A DNA stretch of 64,000 nt from Sphingomonas astaxanthinifaciens DSM 22298 (GCF_000711715.1 NZ_JONN01000001.1:496001-560000), one strand, 5' to 3'. Positions 17,710 to 26,804 are shown, counted from the first letter of the stretch. Notes: a model not told the origin generated them from the letters alone. Made by a program: numbers and translations.

Positions 17710-18702
17710 ATGACCGCTTCTTTTCCCGCGTTGCGCCTGCGCCGCGGCCGCGCCGCCCCGTGGATCCGCGCGATGCTCGCCGAGCACCGCCTGCATCCCA
17801 GCGATTTCATCCTGCCCCTGTTCATCTGCGAGGGGCAGGGCTGCGAGGAGCCGATCGGGATGCTTCCAGGGGTCAGCCGCTGGACCGTCGACCGGATCGG
17901 CGCCCGGGCGAAGGCCGCCTGGGAGCTCGGCATCCCCTGCGTCGCGCTTTTCCCCAATACGCCCGGCAGTCTCCGCACCGAGGGGGCCGAGGAAGCGCTC
18001 AACCCCGACAACCTCATCTGCCGCGCGGTGAAAGCGGTGAAGGACGCCTGCCCCGAAATCGGGGTCCTGACCGACGTCGCGCTCGACCCCTATACCGCGC
18101 ACGGCCATGACGGCCTCGTCGATGCGTCGGGCTACGTCCTCAACGACGAGACCAGCGACATGCTGACCCGCCAGGCGCTCGTCCAGGCCGAGGCCGGGGC
18201 CGACATCGTCGCGCCGTCGGACATGATGGACGGCCGCGTCGCCGCGATCCGCGCCGCGCTCGAGGGCGCGGGCAAGCGCAATGTCGCGATCATGGCCTAT
18301 GCCGCCAAATATGCCTCGGCCTTCTATGGCCCGTTCCGCGACGCGGTCGGCAGCGGCGGACGCCTCAAGGGCGACAAGCGCACGTACCAGATGGACCCGG
18401 CCAATGCCTCCGAAGCCCTGCGCGAGGTCGCGCTCGACATCGCCGAGGGCGCCGACATGGTGATGGTGAAGCCGGGCCTGCCCTATCTCGACATCGTCGC
18501 CGCGGTCCGGCGCGAGTTCGGCGTGCCGACCTTCGCCTACCAGGTGAGCGGCGAATATGCGATGATCGAGCATATGGCCGCGGCCGGCGGGGGCGAGCGC
18601 GATGCCCTCATCCTCGAGACCCTGCTCGCCTTCAAGCGCGCCGGGACGACCGGCATCCTCACCTATCACGCGATCGACGCCGCCCGCCTGATCCATGGCT
18701 GA
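17710..18702 (+). CDS. hemB: Delta-aminolevulinic acid dehydratase (porphobilinogen synthase)
   Basis: A 330-residue cytoplasmic enzyme that condenses two 5-aminolevulinate molecules to porphobilinogen in haem biosynthesis. The two active-site lysines are visible in AYAAKYASAFYGPFRDA (K200) and MVKPGLPYLD (K254, the Schiff-base lysine). TDVALDPYTAHGHDG is the Asp/His-rich metal region of the Mg-dependent alphaproteobacterial type, lacking the Cys zinc cluster of other branches. LYHPSDFI-type N-terminal segment (HRLHPSDFILPLFICEG) is present. The GNAT gene begins inside its last codons (8-base overlap), so the two are cotranscribed. Confidence 0.97.
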   Translation: MTASFPALRLRRGRAAPWIRAMLAEHRLHPSDFILPLFICEGQGCEEPIGMLPGVSRWTVDRIGARAKAAWELGIPCVALFPNTPGSLRTEGAEEALNPDNLICRAVKAVKDACPEIGVLTDVALDPYTAHGHDGLVDASGYVLNDETSDMLTRQALVQAEAGADIVAPSDMMDGRVAAIRAALEGAGKRNVAIMAYAAKYASAFYGPFRDAVGSGGRLKGDKRTYQMDPANASEALREVALDIAEGADMVMVKPGLPYLDIVAAVRREFGVPTFAYQVSGEYAMIEHMAAAGGGERDALILETLLAFKRAGTTGILTYHAIDAARLIHG

Positions 18703-19264
18703 GATCGTCGCCGAGACCGCCCGCCTGCGCCTCCGCGAGTGGGAGGAGGGGGACGAGCCGCGCTTTTACGCGGTGATGAACAACCCCGCGGTGATGCGCT
18801 GGCTCGGCGGGCTCCAGACGCCCGAGCAATGGCACGAGGTCGTCCAGCGCCTGCTCGGTTACCAGCGCGACTATGGCTTCACCTTCTGGATCGTCGAGGA
18901 CCGCGCGAGCGGCGAGATCCTCGGCTGGTGCGGGCTCAAAAGGATCAACTATCCCGGTGCCCCCAATGCCGGCGAGATGGAGATTGGCTGGCGCTTCCGC
19001 GAGGCGGCCTGGGGGAGGGGCATCGCCAAGGAAGCCGCCATCGCCTGCCTCGACCTCGCCTTCGGCCGCTTCGCCGAGCCCTCGGTGATCGCCGTCACCT
19101 TCCTCCAGAACGAGCCGAGCTGGCGGCTGATGGAGCGGCTCGGCATGACCTATGCGCCCGAGCTCGATTTCCTCGACCCGCGCTATGCCGAGCTCGGGAA
19201 GACCCGCCAGTGGCGGATCACCGCCGGCGAATGGCGCGCCGCCAGGGCGAAGGCGCTCGCCTAG
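18695..19264 (+). CDS. GNAT family N-acetyltransferase
   Basis: A 189-residue acetyltransferase of the RimJ/RimL-like GNAT group. It opens with ETARLRLREWEEGDEPRFY, contains the substrate-side FWIVEDRASGEILGWCGLKR strands and the acetyl-CoA region EIGWRFREAAWGRGIAKEA, and ends with NEPSWRLMERLGM, a canonical RimJ-type pattern. The acceptor (protein N-terminus, small amine or antibiotic) cannot be told from sequence. It overlaps hemB by 8 bases and is convergent with the lipoprotein gene, which it overlaps by 4 bases. Confidence 0.9.
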   Translation: MAEIVAETARLRLREWEEGDEPRFYAVMNNPAVMRWLGGLQTPEQWHEVVQRLLGYQRDYGFTFWIVEDRASGEILGWCGLKRINYPGAPNAGEMEIGWRFREAAWGRGIAKEAAIACLDLAFGRFAEPSVIAVTFLQNEPSWRLMERLGMTYAPELDFLDPRYAELGKTRQWRITAGEWRAARAKALA

Positions 19265-19761
19265 CGCAGCCGCTGCTGCAGCGCGTCCAGTTCCTCGCCC
19301 TGCCGGCTATCGAGCGCGGCCAGTTCGGCGCTGCTCGCCTTCGCTTCGGCCAGTTCCTTCGGGACCAGCCGCGCGCCGCTGACGATCCGCGCCGCGATCA
19401 GCCGGTCGAAATCGCCCAGCGCCGTGGTGAAGGGCCCGCGCGCGGCAACCGCGGCCGAGACCAGCTGCTGCGCCGCAATCCAGCTTTCGCTCTCGCGCGC
19501 GCCCGCGCCGCCGACCGCATTGCGCGCCGCGGCGATCGCCGGCTCGGCGGCGGCGGCGGCGCTGCGGGCACGGGCCTCGGCGGCGCGGAGCTCGGCAATG
19601 AGCGCGGGATCGGCGGGAAGCGCGGCCGAAGTGTCGACCACCGGCAGCCGCGGATCGATCTTTTCCGCCGCCCGCGGGGCGAGCGAGGGAGGCGTCGCGG
19701 TGGACGCGCAGCCCGCCAGCAGGACGGCGAGAGACAGGGCAAGGGCGCGGCGCGTCGACAT
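19261..19761 (-). CDS. Small Ala-rich lipoprotein of unknown function
   Basis: A 166-residue protein with a lipoprotein signal peptide: charged start MSTRRALAL, hydrophobic core and lipobox LLAGCAS with the acylated Cys at residue 17. The mature part is alpha-helical and Ala-rich with likely coiled-coil character (ELRAAEARARSAAAAAE, and the C-terminal SSAELAALDSRQGEELDALQQRLR). I do not recognise a domain. Its location next to tRNA-Arg and convergent with the GNAT gene gives no functional clue. Being Ala-rich and helical it could be a structural or adaptor lipoprotein. Confidence 0.75.
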   Translation of the reverse strand: MSTRRALALSLAVLLAGCASTATPPSLAPRAAEKIDPRLPVVDTSAALPADPALIAELRAAEARARSAAAAAEPAIAAARNAVGGAGARESESWIAAQQLVSAAVAARGPFTTALGDFDRLIAARIVSGARLVPKELAEAKASSAELAALDSRQGEELDALQQRLR

Positions 19762-19842
19762 ATCTTTTCCTCTAACAGCGCAAAGCGGGCCAACAAGGGG
19801 TTGCGCGCTCGGCCACCTGCATCTAGATGCCCGCCTCGGCAA

Positions 19843-19919
19843 GCGCCCGTAGCTCAGCTGGATAGAGCATCAGACTACGAATCTGAGGGTCGGACGTTCG
19901 AATCGTTCCGGGCGCGCCA
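19843..19919 (+). tRNA. tRNA-Arg (anticodon ACG)
   Basis: Starts GCGCCCGTAGCTCAGCTGG and ends CGGGCGCGCCA; the 7-bp acceptor stem pairs perfectly (19843-19849 with 19909-19915), CCA is encoded, D loop GCTCAGCTGGATAGAGC and T loop GTTCGAATC are present, and the anticodon loop CTACGAA gives ACG (read as ICG). Its 3' end is partly duplicated at 20045-20059. Confidence 0.97.
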
Positions 19920-19925
19920 GCCACC

Positions 19926-19961
19926 AAAAAAGGGCTCACCCCATCGGGGTGGGCCCTTTTT
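19926..19961 (+). terminator. Intrinsic terminator after tRNA-Arg
   Basis: A long stem aaaaagggctcacccc / ggggtgggcccttttt around an atc loop, with a run of T at the end, directly downstream of the tRNA. It could work in both directions because the A tract on the left is the complement of the T tract. Confidence 0.85.
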
Positions 19962-20044
19962 GGTATCCGGCGGGTCACGGCCCGAACGAACCTTTGGAAT
20001 CGGAGCGGCAAAGCCGCGGAGATGGCCAGAGCGAAGCGGCGGCC

Positions 20045-20059
20045 AATCATTCCGGGCGC
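20045..20059 (+). other. Partial duplicate of tRNA-Arg 3' end (att-like)
   Basis: aatcattccgggcgc matches the tRNA-Arg T-arm/acceptor segment aatcgttccgggcgc (19901-19915) at 14 of 15 bases. It lies about 140 bp downstream in a stretch that then turns visibly AT-richer and encodes two unknown small genes. This looks like a relic of integrative recombination at the tRNA. Confidence 0.5.
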
Positions 20060-20230
20060 TCAATATTCAAAGACCGTTAATAGGCAACTTAGGCTCGGTA
20101 ACTTCTCGGGGCCACTGCGCTTGTGCCTTCCCATTCTACCGCATCTCTCACGAATCTATAGTCGACGGCTGCTCCTTGGCCGGCTTGTGTTCGGCTGTTA
20201 CGTTGCCCACGAGTAATCAGGGGGTGGCGT

Positions 20231-20749
20231 GTGTTTGGCTTTGGGAGAAAGAAGGTAGAGGAGGCGGAGCAAGGCTACGCCAAACTCGCCGAGGCCATCG
20301 GCGCTGATATCGATGCCTACGTTCGAGATCACATGGTTCCCACCCGAGAGAATTATTTGGGTATCCTCAAAGAGACGATGTTCTTCGACGAAACTGGCGA
20401 GATTTCGCCAGCTGAGGCCGGGTATCAGAATTTCACTATGCTGATGCAGGAATGGTCTGAGGGTGCGTGTTCTGCCTTTCACAAGGCGGGACAAGACTTT
20501 GTAGCGCCCTTTGCCAGGCATGGATTCGACGACATCTCGGAAGCGGTGATGCAGCGGCTCAATGGCGAGGTTAGCGAACAGACTTTTATACTTGCTTGTG
20601 ACGGCATTGAGTTCGTGCGCGAAGCCATTGCAGCACACTTGGGCGAACCACCGCTTAACGGTGCGGGTATGAACAGCATTCGCCAGATCGTTCGCATGAT
20701 GGGAGATCCGAACGCCGACATCGACTGGGGCGCTGTTTTTCGCAGCTAA
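20231..20749 (+). CDS. Hypothetical cytoplasmic protein downstream of tRNA-Arg
   Basis: A 172-residue protein starting at a GTG (MFGFGRKKVEEAEQGYAKL). It has no signal peptide or membrane segment, is predicted to be mainly helical, and has mixed charge with a conserved-looking acidic/aromatic middle (MQEWSEGACSAFHKAGQDF). I recognise no family. Base composition is clearly lower in GC than the flanking core genes, and it sits just past a duplicated tRNA-Arg end, so it is likely acquired. It is followed by a second small gene 15 bases away on the same strand, probably in one transcript. The coding call rests on length, codon pattern and the absence of a competing frame. Confidence 0.65.
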   Translation: MFGFGRKKVEEAEQGYAKLAEAIGADIDAYVRDHMVPTRENYLGILKETMFFDETGEISPAEAGYQNFTMLMQEWSEGACSAFHKAGQDFVAPFARHGFDDISEAVMQRLNGEVSEQTFILACDGIEFVREAIAAHLGEPPLNGAGMNSIRQIVRMMGDPNADIDWGAVFRS

Positions 20750-20764
20750 ATTTGGGGTTCGTCC

Positions 20765-20971
20765 ATGCTCTTGCTGACCGCGGCCTCCGCCGTACTTGTC
20801 ATCACCACTAATCGAGGCGCGGTCGTTGATAAGCAAATCTTCCCGAGTATGGCCGTTTGCGCCAAAGCTCGTGAGGCCTTTATGAATCAGATGAAGCCGA
20901 CGGCGCCGCTCAAGCCAGGCGAAGTCTATTTCACAATGTACAACGCCATTTGCGTTCCTCGTTCGAAGTAA
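20765..20971 (+). CDS. Small hypothetical protein with hydrophobic N-terminus
   Basis: A 68-residue product (MLLLTAASAVLVITTNRG...) whose first 15 residues could act as a signal peptide or short anchor, followed by a polar domain with two cysteines (AVCAKAREAF and NAICVPRSK) that could form a disulfide outside the cytoplasm. A ggggttcg sequence stands ahead of the ATG. It follows the 172-codon gene by 15 bases in the same lower-GC patch. No family recognised; such a size makes the call tentative. Confidence 0.5.
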   Translation: MLLLTAASAVLVITTNRGAVVDKQIFPSMAVCAKAREAFMNQMKPTAPLKPGEVYFTMYNAICVPRSK

Positions 20972-21127
20972 CAGCGAGACTCAGGGCTAAAGGCCCGCCT
21001 GCTATCCTCAGTGACTCATTGCCAAGTCGATTGCGTTCGTTGCCGCCATAAGGGCGGCCGAGCGGCTTCCTGTTTCCTCGACAAGGGCGTAGCGTTGCTG
21101 GCAAGCGACCCGCAGGAGACTTTCACC

Positions 21128-22561
21128 ATGGCCGACGCCGATCCCTCCAAGCCGCCCTCGGCCGAGCTGGCGGCGATGCGGGCCCTGTTCGACGCGCAGC
21201 ATGCCGCCTCGCGCCGCGAGGCGCCGGCCGATTGCGACTGCCGCCGCGATCGGCTCGAGCGGCTCAAGATCATGGTCAAGGCCAATGCCGACCGCTTCGC
21301 CGCCGCCATCGCCGACGATTTCGGGACCCGCGCCCGGATCGAGACCGAGCTGATGGAGCTGGTGCCGACGCTCTCGGCGATCGACCTTGCGCGCAAGAGC
21401 GTGGCCCGGTGGATGCGGCCCGAGAAGCGGCACGTCGGCCTCAACTTCCAGCCTGGCCGGGCCTTCGTCCAATATGAGCCGCTCGGCGTCATCGGCATCA
21501 TCAGTCCCTGGAATTACCCGCTCAATCTCGCCCTTTCGCCGCTGGTCGATGCCCTCGCCGCGGGCAATCGCGCGCTGATCAAGCCGAGCGAGCTGACCCC
21601 GGCCTTCAGCGAGGTCCTTCGCGCCGCCATCGCCGAAGCCTTCGATCCCGAAGAAGTGGCGGTGGTGACCGGCGGGGTCGAGGTCGGCAAGGCCTTCGCC
21701 TCGCTGCCGTTCGACCATCTCCTCTTCACCGGTTCGACCGCGGTCGGACGCGAGGTCTACAAGGCCGCCGCCGCCAATCTCGTGCCGGTGACGCTCGAAC
21801 TCGGCGGCAAGTCGCCGGTGATCGTCGCCGACGACTATCCGCTGGCCAGGGCCGCGCGCTCGATCGCCTTCGGCAAGTTCCTGAACGCCGGTCAGACCTG
21901 CATCGCGCCCGATTATGTGCTGGTGCCCGAAGGCAAGGCCGAGGCGCTTGCTGAGGCGCTCCTCGCCGAGGTCCGCCGTTCCTATCCCGATCCCGCGCGC
22001 GATCCCGATTATTCGGGGGTGATCAGCGCCCGCCATCGCCAGCGCCTGCTCGACGCCATCGCCGCCGCGCGCAAGGCGGGGGCGACCGTCCTGTCGCATG
22101 GCGAGGATGCTGCCGAACAGGCCGGCAAGGTCGCCCCGACCATCGTCATCGGTGCGCCCGAGGAAACCATCCTCGCCTCCGAGGAGATCTTCGGGCCGAT
22201 CCTCCCGATCATTCCCTATCACCGGCTCGACGACGCAATCGACTTCGTCAACGGCCGCGACCGGCCGCTCGCACTCTACTGCTTCGCGCGCGATTCGGAC
22301 GTCCAGGCGCATGTCCTGCGGAAAACCGTCTCGGGCGGCGCGACGGTCAACGGGACCCTCCTTCACATCGCGCAGGAAAGCCTGCCCTTCGGCGGCGTCG
22401 GCCCGAGCGGGATCGGCGCCTATCACGGGGCGGAGGGCTTCAAGCGCTTCAGCCACGCCCGCGGCGTGTTCAAGGCCGGGCCGTTCATCGCCTTCGAGCG
22501 GCTGGGCCCGCCCTGGGGCAATTTCGCGCGGAAGATGGCAAAGGCGATGCTGGGCCGCTGA
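21128..22561 (+). CDS. Coniferyl-aldehyde-dehydrogenase-type NAD(P)+ aldehyde dehydrogenase
   Basis: A 477-residue ALDH-superfamily enzyme. The ATG at 21128 follows caggaga; an in-frame extension to 21011 has no support. SPWNYPLNLALSPL is the cofactor-side motif, ELGGKSPVIV contains the general-base Glu, and NAGQTCIAPDYVL the catalytic Cys; EEIFGPILPI and FGGVGPSGIGAYHG close the family set. The N-terminal LFDAQHAASRREAPADCDCRRDRL and the C-terminal hydrophobic/basic ending resemble coniferyl aldehyde dehydrogenases (CalB-like) and fatty-aldehyde dehydrogenases. Likely role: oxidation of aromatic or long-chain aldehydes to acids. The transporter gene follows almost without a gap. Confidence 0.9.
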   Translation: MADADPSKPPSAELAAMRALFDAQHAASRREAPADCDCRRDRLERLKIMVKANADRFAAAIADDFGTRARIETELMELVPTLSAIDLARKSVARWMRPEKRHVGLNFQPGRAFVQYEPLGVIGIISPWNYPLNLALSPLVDALAAGNRALIKPSELTPAFSEVLRAAIAEAFDPEEVAVVTGGVEVGKAFASLPFDHLLFTGSTAVGREVYKAAAANLVPVTLELGGKSPVIVADDYPLARAARSIAFGKFLNAGQTCIAPDYVLVPEGKAEALAEALLAEVRRSYPDPARDPDYSGVISARHRQRLLDAIAAARKAGATVLSHGEDAAEQAGKVAPTIVIGAPEETILASEEIFGPILPIIPYHRLDDAIDFVNGRDRPLALYCFARDSDVQAHVLRKTVSGGATVNGTLLHIAQESLPFGGVGPSGIGAYHGAEGFKRFSHARGVFKAGPFIAFERLGPPWGNFARKMAKAMLGR

Positions 22562-22562
22562 G

Positions 22563-23534
22563 TTGCCCGCCGCGGCCTTCGCGCCTAGCGAGGCGGCCGT
22601 GGCTTCCCGCTCCCTGGACACCGACCGCCCCGCGGCGCAGCACCCGCTCGGCGGGATCCTCCTGCGCCTGGTGACCGCGCTCCTGCTGGCGATCATGTTC
22701 GCCCTCGTGAAGCTCGCCGCGACCCGCGGGGTCCATGTCGTCGAGAGCCTGTTCTATCGCCAGATCGGCTCGGCGGTCTGCGCCGCGGGGCTGGTCCTCG
22801 CCGGTCCCGGCCTCAATTCGCTGCGCACCCGCCGGATCGGCGCGCATGTCGGGCGGATGGCGCTCGGCGTCACCGCCATGGGATTGAACTTCCTCGCCAT
22901 GGTCATGCTCCCGCTCGCCGAGGCGACCGCGATCGGCTTCACCGTGCCCATCTTCGCGACCATCCTCGCCGCCGTGACGCTGGGCGAGCCGACCGGCCGA
23001 TGGCGCTGGGGCGCGGTTGCGGCGGGCTTCCTCGGCGTGCTCCTGATCGTCCAGCCGGGGGCGGGCGGGGTGCCGCTCGCCGGGGCCGCGGTTGCGCTGG
23101 TCGCCGCGCTGATGACCGCCTCAGTGACCATCGTCATCCGCCGGCTGGGCGCGACCGAGCGGGCCTCGACCACGGTCTTTTGGTTCGCCGCCAGCAGCCT
23201 CGTGCCCTTGGGTCTCCTCATGCTCCACTTCGGCCGCGCGCACGATCCGACCACCTTCGCGATCCTTGGCGTGATGGCGCTCGCCGGCGGGCTTGCGCAA
23301 TTGACCCTCACCGCCAGCCTCCGCCTCGCGCCGGTCGCGCTAGTCATGCCGATGGACTATACCAGCCTCCTCTGGGCGACCCTGCTCGGGGCCTGGCTGT
23401 TCGCCGAAAGCCCAAGCGTCTCCATCTGGCTCGGCGCGCCGGTCATCATCGCGTCGGGCCTCGTCATTGTCTGGCGGGAACATCATCTGGCCCGGCGCGT
23501 CGCTCTCGAAGCGCGTGCCGAGACCTCGACCTAA
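22563..23534 (+). CDS. EamA/DMT-family membrane transporter
   Basis: A protein of about 320 residues with ten hydrophobic segments in two five-helix EamA repeats (first starts LGGILLRLVTALLLAIMF; second starts after VQPGAGGVPLAG). The DMT superfamily exports amino acids, nucleosides or other metabolites; the substrate is not evident. EATAIGFTVPIFATILA, at the end of the first repeat, is typical. Start is uncertain: TTG at 22563 immediately after the dehydrogenase stop, or GTG at 22599 with gcgagg ahead of it. The tight spacing suggests cotranscription with the aldehyde dehydrogenase and with rnr, which begins 9 bases after this stop. Confidence 0.86.
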   Translation: MPAAAFAPSEAAVASRSLDTDRPAAQHPLGGILLRLVTALLLAIMFALVKLAATRGVHVVESLFYRQIGSAVCAAGLVLAGPGLNSLRTRRIGAHVGRMALGVTAMGLNFLAMVMLPLAEATAIGFTVPIFATILAAVTLGEPTGRWRWGAVAAGFLGVLLIVQPGAGGVPLAGAAVALVAALMTASVTIVIRRLGATERASTTVFWFAASSLVPLGLLMLHFGRAHDPTTFAILGVMALAGGLAQLTLTASLRLAPVALVMPMDYTSLLWATLLGAWLFAESPSVSIWLGAPVIIASGLVIVWREHHLARRVALEARAETST

Positions 23535-23543
23535 GGAACGTCA

Positions 23544-25763
23544 TTGCCCAAGAAGCCCGCCTCAGGCCTTCCCACCCGCCAGCAGATCCTCGACTTCGTC
23601 ACCCAGTCGGGCCAGCCCGCCGGCAAGCGCGAGATCGCCCGCGCCTTCGGCCTCCACGGCCATGACAAGATCATGCTCAAGGCGCTGCTCAAGGACATGG
23701 CCGACGAGGGCCTGATCGACAGCGCCCCCGGTCGCGCCTTCCACCGCGCGGGCGGCGTCCCCAAGGTCACCGTGCTGCGCATCGTCGCGGTCGAGGAGGG
23801 CGCCATCGCCGTCCCCGACAGCTGGCAGGGGGAGGGGCCGCCCCCGAAGCTTCGCGTGATCGAAAAGGGCCGCCGCTCGGCGCTCACCCTCAATGACCGG
23901 ATCCTCGCCCGCACCGAGGAGCGCGGGACCGGGATGGTCGCGCATCTGATGAAGAAGCTGCAGCGCTCGGCCGACCTCATCCTCGGCGTCGTCCACGAGG
24001 ACGAGGACGGCAAGAAGTGGCTGAAGCCCGTCGACAAGCGCGAGCGCCGCCAGCTGCCGATCGGCGACCTCGGCGCGGCCGAGACCGGCGACCTCGTCCT
24101 CGCCGAACCCTCGGGCAAGCCCCCGCGCGTCTCGGCCCGGGTCGATGCCGTCCTCGGCGATCCCTTCGCCCCGCGCAGCTTCAGCCTCATCGCCATCCAC
24201 AAGCACGGCCTCCCCCACGAATTTTCGTCCGAGACGGTCGACGAGGCGCGCAAGGTCTCGACCCTGCCGCTCGGCGAGGACCGCGAGGACCTGCGCCACC
24301 TTCCCATCGTCGCGATCGACCCCGCCGACGCGCGCGACCATGACGATGCCATCTGGGCCGCCCCGCGCGAGGATGGCGGCTGGGACGCGATCGTCGCCAT
24401 TGCCGACGTCAGCTTCTACGTCCGCCCCGACAGCGCGCTCGACCGCGAGGCCCGCCGCCGCGGCAACAGCGTCTATTTCCCCGACCGCGTCGTGCCGATG
24501 CTCCCGCACGAACTGTCGTCCGACATCTGCTCCCTGAAGCAGGGCGTCGACCGCGCGGCGCTCGCCTGCCACCTCGTCGTCGCCCCCGACGGCCGCCTGG
24601 CGAGCTGGCGCTTTACCCGCGCCGTCATCCGGGTCGCGGCCAACATCGCCTACGAGGATGCACAGGCCGCGATCGACGGCAAGGGCGGGGTCGAACCCGA
24701 CCTCGTCGAGCAGGCGCTGAAGCCCCTCTGGGATTGCTGGCGCGCCCTCTTCGCCGCCCGCAATGCCCGCGAGCCGCTCGAGCTCGACCTTCCCGAACGG
24801 CAGGTCGTCCTCGACGAGAAGGGCCGCATCACCTCGGTCGCCCCGCGCGAGCGCCTCGACGCGCACCGCCTCGTCGAGGATTACATGATCGCCGCCAACG
24901 TCGCCGCGGCGAAGGCGCTCGAGGCGAAGAAGGCGCCCGTCATGTACCGCGTCCACGAGACCCCGGGCCGCGAGAAGCTGGTCGCGCTGAAGGACTATCT
25001 CGCCACCTTCGGGCTCGAGTTCGCGCTCGGCCAGACCATCCGTCCCGCCACCTTCAACCGCATCCTCGAGCGCGTCGGCGAGCATGATTCGCGCCCCGAG
25101 ATCATGGAGCAGGTGCTCCGCACCCAGACCCAGGCCCGTTACGCCCCCGACACCCTCGGCCACTTCGGCCTGGCGCTCGCCTCCTACGCGCATTTCACCT
25201 CGCCCATCCGCCGCTACGCCGACCTCCTCGTCCACCGCGCGCTGGTCACCGCCTACAAGCTTGGCGAGGGCGGCCTTCCGCCCGAAGACGCGACCGAGTT
25301 CACCGCCATTGGCGAGCATATCTCGATGCTTGAACGCCGCGCGATGGAGGCCGAGCGCGAGACCATCGACCGCTATGTCGCCGCCTATCTCGCCGACCAT
25401 GTGGGCTCGCTGCTCGACTGCCGCATCTCGGGGGTCCAGCCGTTCGGCATCTTCGCCACCGTCGAGGGGCTGGGCGGCGACGGGCTCATCCCCGCCGGCG
25501 ACCTGGGCCGCGAATATTTCCGCTACGACGAGGCCTCGCGCCAGCTCATCGGCGACGAGACGGGCGAGGCCTATCGCGTCGGCCAGCGGCTCCAGCTTCG
25601 CCTGACCGACGCCAATCCCGTCAGCGGGGCGCTGCGCTTCGAACTGCCCGAGGGAAGCTATTCGCGCGGCCCCACCGACCGCCGCGACCGCACCCGCCGT
25701 CCTTCGACGAGCCGGCGCGGACGACCTGCCAACATCCGCCACCAGGGTCGCGGCCGCCGCTGA
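23544..25763 (+). CDS. rnr: Ribonuclease R
   Basis: A 739-residue 3'-5' exoribonuclease of the RNase II/R family that degrades structured RNA and acts with SmpB/tmRNA in quality control. The TTG start at 23544 is preceded by taagga. A winged-helix N-terminus (TRQQILDFVTQSGQPAGKREIARAF) is followed by cold-shock domains, then the RNB domain with AIDPADARDHDDA carrying the catalytic aspartates (D259, D262, D265, D267, D268), HFTSPIRRYADLLVHR, and a C-terminal S1 domain. A short basic tail (RRDRTRRPS) ends the protein, as usual for RNase R. Confidence 0.95.
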   Translation: MPKKPASGLPTRQQILDFVTQSGQPAGKREIARAFGLHGHDKIMLKALLKDMADEGLIDSAPGRAFHRAGGVPKVTVLRIVAVEEGAIAVPDSWQGEGPPPKLRVIEKGRRSALTLNDRILARTEERGTGMVAHLMKKLQRSADLILGVVHEDEDGKKWLKPVDKRERRQLPIGDLGAAETGDLVLAEPSGKPPRVSARVDAVLGDPFAPRSFSLIAIHKHGLPHEFSSETVDEARKVSTLPLGEDREDLRHLPIVAIDPADARDHDDAIWAAPREDGGWDAIVAIADVSFYVRPDSALDREARRRGNSVYFPDRVVPMLPHELSSDICSLKQGVDRAALACHLVVAPDGRLASWRFTRAVIRVAANIAYEDAQAAIDGKGGVEPDLVEQALKPLWDCWRALFAARNAREPLELDLPERQVVLDEKGRITSVAPRERLDAHRLVEDYMIAANVAAAKALEAKKAPVMYRVHETPGREKLVALKDYLATFGLEFALGQTIRPATFNRILERVGEHDSRPEIMEQVLRTQTQARYAPDTLGHFGLALASYAHFTSPIRRYADLLVHRALVTAYKLGEGGLPPEDATEFTAIGEHISMLERRAMEAERETIDRYVAAYLADHVGSLLDCRISGVQPFGIFATVEGLGGDGLIPAGDLGREYFRYDEASRQLIGDETGEAYRVGQRLQLRLTDANPVSGALRFELPEGSYSRGPTDRRDRTRRPSTSRRGRPANIRHQGRGRR

Positions 25764-25809
25764 TTTCCGCTATTTGTCGCCCGGCTTTTTGGGGAAGCAG
25801 GGGACAAAA

Positions 25810-26697
25810 ATGAAAAGAATCGCGCGGTGGGCCGGTTTCGGCCTCGGCGGGCTGCTGGCGCTCGTGTTGCTGGCGGCAGCCGGCATCCGGGGGATGTCGG
25901 CCTATGCGCTGACCCGCAATCAGGAGCCGCGGCCCGAGCGGATCGACATGGCCCGGGCCGATCCCGCCCGCGGCCTCCACATTGCGCGGACCCGCGCCTG
26001 CATCGAATGCCATGGCGAGGGACTTCGCGGCACCAAATTCTTCGACGAGGCCGGGGTGGGCACGCTCTACGCGCCCAACCTCACGCTCGTCGCCGCTCAG
26101 GCCAGCGACGAACAGCTCGCCCGCGCCATCCGCCAGGGGATCGGCCATGACGGACGCCCGCTCTTCATCATGCCCTCGGCCACCTATGCCGCCTTCACCG
26201 ACGCCGAGGTGTCGGACCTCGTCGCCTATATCCGCACCCAGCCCCGGGGCGGGGCCGAGCAGCCGGCCATGTCGTTGGGGCCGCTCGGCCACCTCGGGGT
26301 CGCCACCGGCAAGTTCCTGACCCAGCCGATGCTGATGGCCCGCTACCGGGCCAATCCGGCGCCCGACCTCGGGCCCCGCTATGCCGCTGGCCGCCACCTC
26401 GCCATGACGATCTGCGCCGACTGCCACGACAGCGCGCTCACCGGGCTCGAGGTCAAGCCGGGGGTGGTCTCCCCCGACCTCGACATCGTCGGCGCCTATG
26501 ATGCGGCCCAGTTCGCGACCCTGATGAAGACCGGGCTTCCCCCCGGTGGTCGCGAGCTCGTCATGATGACGGGCAGCAGCCGCGCCAGCTTTAGCCACTT
26601 CACCGACCGCGAGGTCGCCGACCTTTTCGCCTATCTCAAGGCCCGGGCGGCGCGGCGGCAGGAACAGGCTGCGGGCTCGGCGGTTCGGGGATCGTGA
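25810..26697 (+). CDS. Membrane-anchored di-haem cytochrome c
   Basis: A 295-residue protein with an uncleaved N-terminal membrane helix (FGLGGLLALVLLAAAGIRG) and two haem c sites, CIECH (C64, C67, H68) and CADCH (C202, C205, H206), each with a downstream Met region. Such c-type cytochromes face the periplasm and pass electrons from dehydrogenases, often alcohol or sugar dehydrogenases, to the oxidase. The ATG at 25810 is preferred over an upstream in-frame start because it leads directly into the anchor. The partner dehydrogenase is not adjacent. It follows rnr by 46 bases but is probably independently expressed. Confidence 0.9.
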   Translation: MKRIARWAGFGLGGLLALVLLAAAGIRGMSAYALTRNQEPRPERIDMARADPARGLHIARTRACIECHGEGLRGTKFFDEAGVGTLYAPNLTLVAAQASDEQLARAIRQGIGHDGRPLFIMPSATYAAFTDAEVSDLVAYIRTQPRGGAEQPAMSLGPLGHLGVATGKFLTQPMLMARYRANPAPDLGPRYAAGRHLAMTICADCHDSALTGLEVKPGVVSPDLDIVGAYDAAQFATLMKTGLPPGGRELVMMTGSSRASFSHFTDREVADLFAYLKARAARRQEQAAGSAVRGS

Positions 26698-26804
26698 GGG
26701 AGCGGCCGGTCACATCGGCGTGACCGCGTCCGGAGGCCAGCTTTTGCCGGCCGCCGCCGCCCGCCACCTGTCCATTCCCGTTTCCCCAGCGCTGAAAGGT
26801 TTCC

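Noticed and set aside
20022..20216. A 64-codon plus-strand frame after tRNA-Arg
   Set aside because: It includes the duplicated tRNA fragment, has no ribosome-binding site and shows no protein-like pattern.
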